A DNA stretch of 11,974 nt, taken from contig CAITIF010000631.1 of assembly GCA_903892365.1 (NCBI GenBank), positions 1 to 11,974 on the forward strand, in the 5' to 3' direction. Origin of the DNA: an uncultured Pirellula sp. (lineage in GTDB: Bacteria; Planctomycetota; Planctomycetia; Pirellulales; Pirellulaceae). The position numbers were made by a program, and so were the translations under genes. Positions within the stretch are counted from its first letter, which is position 1. Every line of letters begins with the position of its first letter. A model generated the notes under the pieces. It ran no database searches and was not told the origin of the DNA. It worked only from the letters and a program-made list of their open reading frames with translations. This document shows, piece by piece, positions 1 through 5,751 of this stretch.

Positions 1-23
1 GATTTCTAACAGAAAGAGTCGGG

Positions 24-42
24 ATGGCTGCTGTCGAACAAT
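24..42 (+). repeat. possible decayed copy of the inverted-repeat element arm
   Basis: This 19-nt stretch matches 5375-5393, the left end and left flank of the inverted-repeat element at 5382-5457, with only two differences. Both copies lie just beyond the 3' end of a minus-strand gene. No matching right arm is visible here, so it could be a truncated relic or chance. The rest of 1-90 shows no gene; it holds only an 11-bp direct repeat (TCAAAACGCCA at 42-52 and 81-91). Confidence 0.3.
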
Positions 43-90
43 CAAAACGCCACACACCCACAAAACTAGAAATTCCCAACTCAAAACGCC

Positions 91-115
91 AAAACCGGAA
101 GCTCCTTCCGGTTTT
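91..115 (-). terminator. intrinsic terminator of the TPR/alpha-CTD gene
   Basis: A perfect 10-bp inverted repeat, AAAACCGGAA / TTCCGGTTTT, closes a 5-nt loop. It starts 14 nt past the stop codon of the minus-strand gene ending at 129. On the minus strand the GC core is followed by TTTT and then a T-rich stretch, as in a rho-independent terminator. The symmetric A/T tails would let it work in both directions. Confidence 0.75.
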
Positions 116-128
116 GGGAAACGACTCT

Positions 129-839
129 TTAGTCACCGCGAAGCTTCAAATTCATGATGGTCAGCTTCTCACGCACTTCGGTCAAACTGGTCACACCAAA
201 GTTCTTGCATTCCAACAAATCATCGCCCGTTTTGCGAATCAATTCACCGATCGTGTTCAACTGCAAACGCACCATGCACTTTCTCGCACGCACCGACAGG
301 TTCAATTCAGAAATAGGCCTATCCAACAGCATTTGCTGATCAGGCGACATTCCGCTCAAGTCCAATGGTGGCTCGGCTTCTCGCTTCTCGTGAGCAAACT
401 GGCCAAGTCCAAGACCTCGAGCCGAAAGCATCTCGCGAATTTCGACCAAGGAAGTTTCACCGAAGTTCTTGCTCGATAAAAGAGTCTGCTCGGAAACTCG
501 CGTCAAATCCCCAAGCGTTCGAATGCCCATCTTTTGCAGGCAATTACGGGACCGAACCGACAACTCGAAATCGGTGACCGGAACATTGAGCAATTGAGCC
601 AACCGCTCGTTCTTCTTTTGGGAATCTTCATCGTAAAGTACGTTCCCACCAGCCGCCGCGTCCTTCAAATACAGACGAGCTAATTTGTGATCTGGCTGAT
701 TTTCAAGGACCCGACGATAGCAAGCTTGAGCCCGCGCGTAGTCGTTTCGGTCTTCATACATGATCCCCAAATTGATCAATGTTCCAACGTGCGAAGGGAT
801 AACCCCAGCACCTCGTTGGTACAGCTCAAACGCTTGCAT
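129..839 (-). CDS. TPR + double RNA polymerase alpha-CTD-like protein, C-terminal part after in-frame stop
   Basis: This is the distal part of one reading frame shared with 861-1454; only the TAA at 861-863 separates them. Residues ~1-60 are TPR-like (DYARAQACYRRVL and flanks), continuing the repeats upstream. Residues ~86-138 match the RNA polymerase alpha C-terminal domain (LSVRSRNCLQ... KNFGETSLVEIREML...RGLGLG). They keep the equivalents of E. coli R265, N268, C269, G296 and S299, while K298 is Thr. Residues ~160-233 are a second, more diverged copy (LSVRARKC...KNFGVTSLTEVREKL) with Lys at the N268 position. Fusions of TPR with this domain are, to my knowledge, typical of planctomycetes; a role in transcription or protein contact is inference. 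The ATG at 839 has no good ribosome-binding site, so this part may not be made alone. Confidence 0.8.
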   Translation of the reverse strand: MQAFELYQRGAGVIPSHVGTLINLGIMYEDRNDYARAQACYRRVLENQPDHKLARLYLKDAAAGGNVLYDEDSQKKNERLAQLLNVPVTDFELSVRSRNCLQKMGIRTLGDLTRVSEQTLLSSKNFGETSLVEIREMLSARGLGLGQFAHEKREAEPPLDLSGMSPDQQMLLDRPISELNLSVRARKCMVRLQLNTIGELIRKTGDDLLECKNFGVTSLTEVREKLTIMNLKLRGD

Positions 840-860
840 GTCATTGCCGACACGGTCGTT

Positions 861-863
861 TTA
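861..863 (-). other. in-frame TAA interrupting the TPR/alpha-CTD gene
   Basis: On the minus strand the codons read GCG TTT TAA AAC GAC CGT GTC GGC AAT GAC ATG CAA. The frame before the TAA (TPR repeats) and after it (TPR then alpha-CTD) is the same, so no indel is involved. One G-to-T change from GAA (Glu) would explain it, giving ...GLAFENDRVGNDMQA..., a natural start of the next TPR unit. It may be a real nonsense mutation, a sequencing error or, less likely, readthrough. Confidence 0.85.
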
Positions 864-1454
864 AAACGCAAGCCCGAACAACGCACCGGCGTGTCGTGGG
901 TTCACTTGCAACGCTCGCTGGTACAATGCAATGACCTCAGGCATGTTTCCACCCAAGGCCGCAAGTGTCGCAGCACGTTGAAATGGATACTCTGCGTTCT
1001 GCTCTACCGGGCCAAAAATGTTATCGAGCAACTTCAGGGCCTCTTCCTTACGCCCCATGTAACGCAATACTTCCGCACGCGAAAGTTGACACCATTCCGG
1101 CGTGTAGCCCGACTTCTCAGCCGCGTCGTAGTAAGCAAGCGCTCGGTCGTACTCTTCCAATTGGAAGCAATTCTTGCCCATGTAATACTGAGCCAGAGCG
1201 CCGCCGTCCCCTTGCTTCAGAGTCGATTCAGCTTCAGTGAATTTGCCCACTAGATAGAGACAAACACCCAACCGAGTCAAAGTTGCAGGAGAAGGACTTG
1301 GAGCTTGCTGTAGCTCAAGCACAGCGTCGCGCAAAAGCGCAGCTTGCGTCAAATCTTCTTCAACCGCACGAACAAGTCGCTCGATGTCCTGAGGTCCAAA
1401 GGTCTGATTGGAAAGTACAATTTCTCGAATATCTACTGTCGCCATTTGAACCAT
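861..1454 (-). CDS. TPR protein, N-terminal part of the interrupted TPR/alpha-CTD gene
   Basis: About 197 residues with the proposed ATG at 1454, ending at the TAA at 861-863. After an N-terminal helical region (VDIREIVLSNQTFGPQDIERL) come four TPR-like units at residues ~58-85, 86-117, 120-150 and 155-187 (for example YYMGKNCFQLEEYDRALAYYDAA). Read through the TAA, the full protein would be 441 residues with the double alpha-CTD. The frame stays open upstream into the tRNA gene, so the start must lie below 1523. I chose 1454 because GAAG lies 5 nt and GGGGGAG 12 nt upstream; ATGs at 1505 and 1445 are alternatives. It begins about 70 nt after the tRNA-Thr on the same strand and may share its promoter. 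As it stands, the product would lack the RNA-polymerase-like domains. Confidence 0.75.
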   Translation of the reverse strand: MVQMATVDIREIVLSNQTFGPQDIERLVRAVEEDLTQAALLRDAVLELQQAPSPSPATLTRLGVCLYLVGKFTEAESTLKQGDGGALAQYYMGKNCFQLEEYDRALAYYDAAEKSGYTPEWCQLSRAEVLRYMGRKEEALKLLDNIFGPVEQNAEYPFQRAATLAALGGNMPEVIALYQRALQVNPRHAGALFGLAF

Positions 1455-1522
1455 TAGTTCTTCAAACTCCCCCGGTGTATCGAATCGTGAATGACAAACA
1501 TTCATGAGACTTGAAACTGTGA

Positions 1523-1596
1523 AGCCGACGATGGGAGTCGAACCCATAACCCCCGCATTACGAATGCGGTGCTCTGCCAATTGAAGCTACGTCGGC
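1523..1596 (-). tRNA. tRNA-Thr(CGT)
   Basis: A complete cloverleaf reads on the minus strand. The acceptor stem GCCGACG/CGTCGGC has 7 perfect pairs. The D stem is GCTT/GAGC with one T-G wobble, and the anticodon stem is CCGCA/TGCGG around the loop TTCGTAA. The variable loop has 5 nt and the T arm is ATGGG-TTCGACT-CCCAT. The anticodon CGT (1560-1562 on the plus strand) reads ACG, threonine. The discriminator base is T, and no CCA is encoded (TTCA follows), so CCA must be added afterwards. Confidence 0.96.
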
Positions 1597-1652
1597 ACCT
1601 TCTCGCTAACGCCCAACCGCGAAACGATCGTGCCAGTCTGCAAGAATCCCAT

Positions 1653-1682
1653 AAAATAAAGGAAGAAAGTACAAATCGTCAA
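1653..1682 (-). promoter_or_regulatory. sigma70-type promoter for tRNA-Thr
   Basis: On the minus strand, TTGACG (plus 1677-1682) is followed after 18 nt by TATTTT (plus 1653-1658). Transcription would start near 1645, about 50 nt before the tRNA. It is the clearest promoter in the window. It may also serve the TPR/alpha-CTD gene, since no terminator is visible between the tRNA and that gene. Confidence 0.6.
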
Positions 1683-1853
1683 GTCCAACCTCGGCATTAA
1701 ACAAGCTAATTCAACTTGGTAGATTTCAGGAACGCTGTGCCAGTATGATTCACAGCGACCGTATTAGGGGGAGGGAATTGGGATTTTGAGCTGCAGGCTT
1801 TGGCCTGTTCCTGTGCCTTTGCGGCGAGACGGATCGCGGCTATCACCTTCGGC

Positions 1854-2513
1854 TCAAAGGTAACCCCTGGGCTGTTGCTGCTCCCTCAGCAAATCAGCCA
1901 GCTCCTGCTGCGTGTTAAAGTTCCTTGGTGCAAGCCCCGGCCCAATGGCAATCTTTGCAATTCGGCCATTCAAAAGTCGATGAAGCCCCTTCATCGATCG
2001 ATTACCGGCATTCCAAGATTCAACGGCTATGCCCAGAACCGAAACAGCGTAAACCCCTGGAAAAGGAGCAAATCCTTCCGAATCAAATACCGCTGCTACA
2101 GAACTAGAGCCGGAAATCTCAACCGCACCATCCAGCGTTTTTTGCTCTTCATATGCTGAAACCCACTCCCGCTTCCATTCCAACAAATCGCAGGTAACGA
2201 CCCAACAATGCTTCCGTTCTTGTCTTTTACAATCGGACAACGCAGCGATCACCCCAGCTAAAGGGCCCGCATCGGAATCATGGTCAAAAATCTGCCTTAG
2301 GCCCAACGCTTGGTACTCCTGATGCCGTTGCGACACAATCACAACCTCAAAACCATCTCGCCGCAATTGGCCCGCAAGACCTGCCAAATGCACTTCCCCC
2401 CCTATCGAAACAAGCGCCTTGTCCTGACCGAACCGCTTACTCCGACCTCCAGCAAGAATGTACGCCATGCCAGCTGTTGGAATGAGTCTCGTTTGCGGGT
2501 TCATTGCGTTCAT
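1854..2513 (-). CDS. mobA: molybdenum cofactor guanylyltransferase MobA
   Basis: MobA-type nucleotidyltransferases transfer GMP from GTP to molybdopterin in the cytoplasm, making the bis-MGD cofactor of many molybdoenzymes. Near the N-terminus is the signature nucleotide-binding loop LAGGRSKRFGQDKA (residues ~20-33 from the ATG at 2513). Next come DSDAGPLAGVIAAL (the GPLAG motif, ~83-87) and TCDLL (~107-111), whose Asp is the expected Mg2+ ligand. At about 219 residues it is close to the usual ~200. The frame also opens at a TTG at 2528, and ATGs lie at 2504 and 2468; 2513 is preferred but no Shine-Dalgarno is strong. It is divergent from the response regulator across ~190 bp. No other molybdenum cofactor gene lies in the window, so it looks isolated. 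Confidence 0.92.
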   Translation of the reverse strand: MNAMNPQTRLIPTAGMAYILAGGRSKRFGQDKALVSIGGEVHLAGLAGQLRRDGFEVVIVSQRHQEYQALGLRQIFDHDSDAGPLAGVIAALSDCKRQERKHCWVVTCDLLEWKREWVSAYEEQKTLDGAVEISGSSSVAAVFDSEGFAPFPGVYAVSVLGIAVESWNAGNRSMKGLHRLLNGRIAKIAIGPGLAPRNFNTQQELADLLREQQQPRGYL

Positions 2514-2703
2514 AACGGCGTCATCCAAGAAAGTTGCTTTCGAATGGTCTGTGTCCGTGCTCTAAATCGGCTCAACCGATTAGGATTGGGGAAACCGAGG
2601 AACAGCTTTTGAAAGTGTATCTACTAGCCTGGCAAATTCACTGCCAAAGGCTTATTTTGCTTCAACACGACTACTTGCACCCAAAGGTCACCAGAATCAA
2701 TCC

Positions 2704-3357
2704 ATGCGGATACTTGTTGTTGAAGACGACCCTATTCTACTGGACTCCGTTGCCCAGTCGCTTCGTGAAGCAGGGTATGCAGTCGACGAAGCCAACAACG
2801 GCAGCGATGGATTCTTCAAGGCCAACACCTGGGATTACGACGCAATCCTGTTGGATTGGATGCTTCCAGAGATGAATGGCATTGAGCTGCTGCGCAAGTT
2901 ACGCATCAAGAAATCAACACCTGTTTTATTGTTGACGGCTCGCGATGCGGTTTCCGACCGAGTTATTGGCCTGGACCAAGGGGCGGATGACTATCTGGTG
3001 AAGCCCTATAGCCTCATCGAACTGCTTGCTCGCGTCCGATCGATTATTCGTCGGTCGGCAGGCCACGGCACGAACCAAGTTGCAGTGGGCCCTTTGGTTA
3101 TCGACCTGGGTTCTAAAACGATCACTTCTGATGGCATCCCGATCGTGCTGACAGCTCGCGAATTTGCCATTCTTGAACTTCTGGCACTGCATCGGAACAA
3201 AGTGGTTAGCCGAACCACAATCTACGATCACATCTTCGACGAGGACGATGACAGCCTGTCCAATCTGGTGGATGTTCACGTCTCAAATTTGCGCAAGAAG
3301 ATCGGGAAAGAACTGATCGAAACGCGGCGAGGCCAAGGATACATACTTCATGGCTAA
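2704..3357 (+). CDS. OmpR/PhoB-family response regulator
   Basis: A 217-residue two-component transcription factor. The N-terminal receiver domain (~1-115) has the acidic pair E7-D8-D9, phosphoacceptor D51 (AILLDWMLP), T78 (LLLTAR) and K100 (DDYLVKPY), so every key phosphorylation residue is present. A winged-helix DNA-binding domain follows (~125-217) with the usual LTAREFAILELL, LVDVHVSNLRKKI and TRRGQGYIL segments. Its stop overlaps the start of the sensor kinase by 8 nt (ATGGCTAA), which implies an operon and translational coupling. The partner kinase should phosphorylate D51. The target genes are unknown. The ATG at 2704 has only a poor ribosome-binding site but begins exactly at the conserved MRILVVEDD. 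Confidence 0.95.
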   Translation: MRILVVEDDPILLDSVAQSLREAGYAVDEANNGSDGFFKANTWDYDAILLDWMLPEMNGIELLRKLRIKKSTPVLLLTARDAVSDRVIGLDQGADDYLVKPYSLIELLARVRSIIRRSAGHGTNQVAVGPLVIDLGSKTITSDGIPIVLTAREFAILELLALHRNKVVSRTTIYDHIFDEDDDSLSNLVDVHVSNLRKKIGKELIETRRGQGYILHG

Positions 3358-4975
3358 CATCTTTCGGTCGCTCCGTTGGCGACTTCAGTTATGGCATGCC
3401 ACCATTCTCTTTTTGGTCATATCGGGCATGGTTGGAGTGCTGTCTTGGGAGATCTCGCGATCGCACTGGGACACCATCGACGAAGAACTGGTCAGCGCCG
3501 CCCGCCTGCTGGAGGGTTCCTTAAGACTGGTGCCTCAGCCAATCTTAGATAGCCTGTCACAGGATTTAGCAATGCCTCCTGGACCACGACTGCCTCCAGA
3601 CTTCGGCGATCTTGACCGCCGACCTCAGCGTCCCCGTCGGTTCGATCCCCCTGGCCGTCGAGACTTTGGACCCGAATCCGAAATCATCGAAACCAAACCC
3701 ATAGAATCCGACGCAACCGTCGACTGGGATGAAGCGTTTGGATCGTATTCCGTTCCTGAATCGGCAAAGGAGTGGGAAGCAAAGTTGATGATTCCTGATT
3801 CACTGCCACGACAGATCGGAAGACCAGGAAATCAGTTGTACTTTGTGATTTGGCGAATCGATAACAGTATTCTCAAACAATCAGCTCTTCAGCATCCAGT
3901 TCCTAATCCGACCAATGAAATTCGAAATCAGCTTCGCTTGAATCGTTACGTTGCTATCCAACGTGGGCCGTATCGCGAAGTTCTAGTAAAGGGTCCCCAC
4001 GCTAGCCTAATATGTGTTGGCCGCCGGATTAGCTTTGAAGCCGATCGGATCTGGGCGCGACAATTGTTCTTGGCTTTCGCCGGTGCAATCACTTTCGGAC
4101 TGGGGCTAGCAGGCGGTTGGTGGATGAGCCGCAACGCAACTGCACCGATTACCAAGATGAGCGAGACGGCTTCGAAAATTTCTGCCAACAACCTCTCGAA
4201 TCGAATGAACTTGGAAGGAGTCGACAGCGAGTTGTCGGACCTTGGCATGGTTCTCAATAGTATGCTAGATCGACTGGACCAAGCATTCGAACAGCAAAAG
4301 CAATTTACTGCAGATGCATCGCACGAGCTTCGCACACCACTCGCTGGTTTGTTGGCAACCACCGAACTGGCACTGGCAAAAGATCGTACCCCTGAAGAAT
4401 ATCGCAAGCATCTTCAATATTGTTTCATCAACGCGACACGAATGCAAAAGTTAGTCGAGGGGTTGCTTGTCTTGGCTCGACTCGATCATCAAGATGGTTC
4501 TGCCAATTTAGAACCGATCGCATTGATGCCTATTTTGGAAAATTGTGTTCAGGCGACCGAACTTATTGCAAGCGAGAAGCAGATCCAAGTCCACTTGCAC
4601 CCCATTTCCGAAAAGGTCCTTGGCAACGCAAACCAACTCGAACGAGTCTTCACGAATTTGATTGAGAACGCGATTCGATACAATCGACAAGGAGGTCAGG
4701 TTTGGATCGAGTCGAAGATGTTAGGCTCCAGCATTGCGATTTCCGTTCGTGACAATGGACTAGGAATCGAATCCTCCGATCAAGCCAAGATCATGAATCG
4801 CTTTTTCCGTGTTGAAGCTGCGCGAACCCACAGCGGCAACGGATATGGGCTTGGTCTATCGATTGCAAAGCGAATTGTCGATTTGCATCACGGTGAACTT
4901 CGAGTGGAATCGGAACTTGGCGCCGGTTCCACCTTTACGGCAATACTACCTGCCTATCTCGAATCGACAAACTAA
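3350..4975 (+). CDS. membrane sensor histidine kinase
   Basis: A 541-residue inner-membrane kinase partnering the upstream regulator. TM1 lies at ~14-35, an extracytoplasmic sensor region at ~36-236 and TM2 at ~238-258. A HAMP linker (~259-312) leads to the HisKA domain with phosphoacceptor H325 (ADASHELRTPLAG). The ATPase domain has its N box at ~435-445 (TNLIENAIRYN), G1 box DNGLGI at 468-473, F box NRFF at 483-486 and G2 box GYGLGLSIAKRIV from 498, so it looks fully active. The sensor region contains a Pro/Arg-rich low-complexity stretch (residues ~75-108, 3572-3673) and does not resemble a sensor domain I know; the ligand is unknown. The gene ends right at the first tandem repeat. Confidence 0.95.
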   Translation: MANIFRSLRWRLQLWHATILFLVISGMVGVLSWEISRSHWDTIDEELVSAARLLEGSLRLVPQPILDSLSQDLAMPPGPRLPPDFGDLDRRPQRPRRFDPPGRRDFGPESEIIETKPIESDATVDWDEAFGSYSVPESAKEWEAKLMIPDSLPRQIGRPGNQLYFVIWRIDNSILKQSALQHPVPNPTNEIRNQLRLNRYVAIQRGPYREVLVKGPHASLICVGRRISFEADRIWARQLFLAFAGAITFGLGLAGGWWMSRNATAPITKMSETASKISANNLSNRMNLEGVDSELSDLGMVLNSMLDRLDQAFEQQKQFTADASHELRTPLAGLLATTELALAKDRTPEEYRKHLQYCFINATRMQKLVEGLLVLARLDHQDGSANLEPIALMPILENCVQATELIASEKQIQVHLHPISEKVLGNANQLERVFTNLIENAIRYNRQGGQVWIESKMLGSSIAISVRDNGLGIESSDQAKIMNRFFRVEAARTHSGNGYGLGLSIAKRIVDLHHGELRVESELGAGSTFTAILPAYLESTN

Positions 4976-5142
4976 AAGAACTCAACGCTTCCAATGCGTT
5001 TTTCGAATCTCAAACTAGCATGGAGTGCCGGTAAGCATGAACATGAGATAGGGACTTGTTGCAAGCTTCATGAACAGTTGAGGACAACTGTTCTACATTG
5101 TACAGCAGTTGTCCTCAACTGCTCGGAACTGCCAACAAGGCC
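4974..5142 (+). repeat. tandem repeat unit 1 (187-bp period) with long hairpin
   Basis: The 169 nt at 4974-5142 recur at 5161-5329 with five differences; within the core from 4979 the four differences are all transitions. The unit starts within the stop codon of the histidine kinase. It contains a perfect 16-bp inverted repeat, CAGTTGAGGACAACTG (5075-5090) and CAGTTGTCCTCAACTG (5106-5121). The pairing extends inward through TTCTAC/GTACAG, with one wobble and one mismatch, to an ATT loop. Each 16-mer also holds its own 6-bp CAGTTG/CAACTG palindrome, so cross-shaped alternatives can form. An 18-nt-scale linker (5143-5160) separates it from unit 2. It may be a dispersed repeat or a structured RNA. 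Confidence 0.9.
4984..5003 (+). terminator. candidate terminator of the two-component operon
   Basis: AACGC and GCGTT form a 5-bp stem with a 7-nt loop, followed by TTT, 9 nt past the kinase stop codon. The stem is short, so termination may be weak. The sequence belongs to the tandem repeat and is duplicated at 5171-5190. Confidence 0.35.
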
Positions 5143-5160
5143 ACCAGACCGACTTTCGGA

Positions 5161-5329
5161 AAAACAACTCAACGCTTCCAATGCGTTTTTCGAATCTCAA
5201 ACTAGCATGGAGTGCCAGCAAGCGTGAACATGAGATAGGGACTTGTTGCAAGCTTCATGAACAGTTGAGGACAACTGTTCTACATTGTACAGCAGTTGTC
5301 CTCAACTGCTCGGAACTACCAACAAGGCC
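5161..5329 (+). repeat. tandem repeat unit 2 (187-bp period) with long hairpin
   Basis: This is the second copy of the unit at 4974-5142, about 97% identical. The hairpin arms (5262-5277 and 5293-5308) and loop are identical to unit 1. The period of 187 is not a multiple of three. A ~51-residue frame repeats in both copies, but two of its three changed codons alter the amino acid, so coding is not supported. The copy ends where GGCC is followed by a run of C; after that, nothing is recognised until 5382. Confidence 0.9.
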
Positions 5330-5381
5330 CCCCTAAAAATTACTGAAGGGTTCTTGATATCGAAATGAGCAGGAATGGTTG

Positions 5382-5457
5382 CTGTCGAAAAATGTGTGGC
5401 GAAAGATGGTTAGCGGAAGAAAGGCTCTAAAATTTTTCGCCTCACATTTTTCGACAG
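5382..5457. repeat. 76-bp element with 23-bp inverted terminal arms
   Basis: The left arm (5382-5404, starting CTGTCGAAAAATGTG) and right arm (5435-5457) are inverted copies with one mismatch and a 30-nt spacer. The similarity may continue outward with gaps (GCAGGAAT on the left, ATTCCGCTGC on the right). It encodes nothing, and no target duplication is evident. It could be a MITE- or REP-like repeat, or a bidirectional hairpin terminator between the convergent genes. Confidence 0.8.
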
Positions 5458-5478
5458 ATTCCGCTGCGACACCGCGTT

Positions 5479-5751
5479 TTATTTCGAATCAATCTCAAGC
5501 TGAATCGAATTCTTCAAAGCAGATTCCATGGCGGGATCGAAAACAATACTTGAGTTACTTCCCAGCCCTAGAACTCGAAAATGATCCTCGTCCGGCAGAT
5601 TCCGAGTCTCGACTTCAAAATCGAAACGATGCCCAACGCCTCGAGAAACATCGTTGGTAACAATCACATCCAAACGATCTTTTTCATAAAGGAATCTGCT
5701 TGTGAATTCTGGTTTCGCCCGACACAAACAAGCCTTATTCTGAATCGCCAA
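5479..5751 (-). CDS. unrecognised gene-like ORF, possible relic
   Basis: An open frame of 90 codons follows the CHAT-like gene on the same strand and overlaps its last 17 nt. It can begin only at a TTG at 5751, immediately after a TGA, with no Shine-Dalgarno. The product lacks a signal peptide, membrane segment or known motif. It does have ordinary composition and codon use similar to the neighbours (for example DRLDVIVTNDVSRGVG and HFRVLGLGSNSSIVFD). That suggests a small gene or the 3' end of a decayed one. The plus-strand frames across the same interval look less protein-like. Confidence 0.3.
   Translation of the reverse strand: MAIQNKACLCRAKPEFTSRFLYEKDRLDVIVTNDVSRGVGHRFDFEVETRNLPDEDHFRVLGLGSNSSIVFDPAMESALKNSIQLEIDSK

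Noticed and set aside
855..870. Programmed frameshift at TTTTAAAAC
   Set aside because: The sequences before and after the stop are in the same frame, so a frameshift would not restore the protein.
687..1253. Plus-strand ORF of 188 codons opposite the TPR gene
   Set aside because: It is antisense to clear TPR coding sequence, low in protein-like character and without a ribosome-binding site.
3946..4407. Minus-strand ORF of 153 codons within the histidine kinase
   Set aside because: It lies opposite well-conserved HAMP and HisKA coding sequence; its Ser/Arg-rich product is a shadow.
5075..5121. attC-like integron recombination site
   Set aside because: The hairpin arms GTTGAGG/CCTCAAC resemble attC core boxes, but they are in the wrong order and miss the consensus end bases; no integrase or cassette array is seen.
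4974..5329. CRISPR array
   Set aside because: Only two long units with a short linker; repeat length and spacing do not fit, and no cas gene is present.
4994..5336. Repeated open frame across both tandem units (MRFSNLKLAWSA...)
   Set aside because: The 187-bp period shifts the frame, the changed codons are mostly amino-acid-changing, and no start signal or homology is visible; this is repeat DNA, not a gene.
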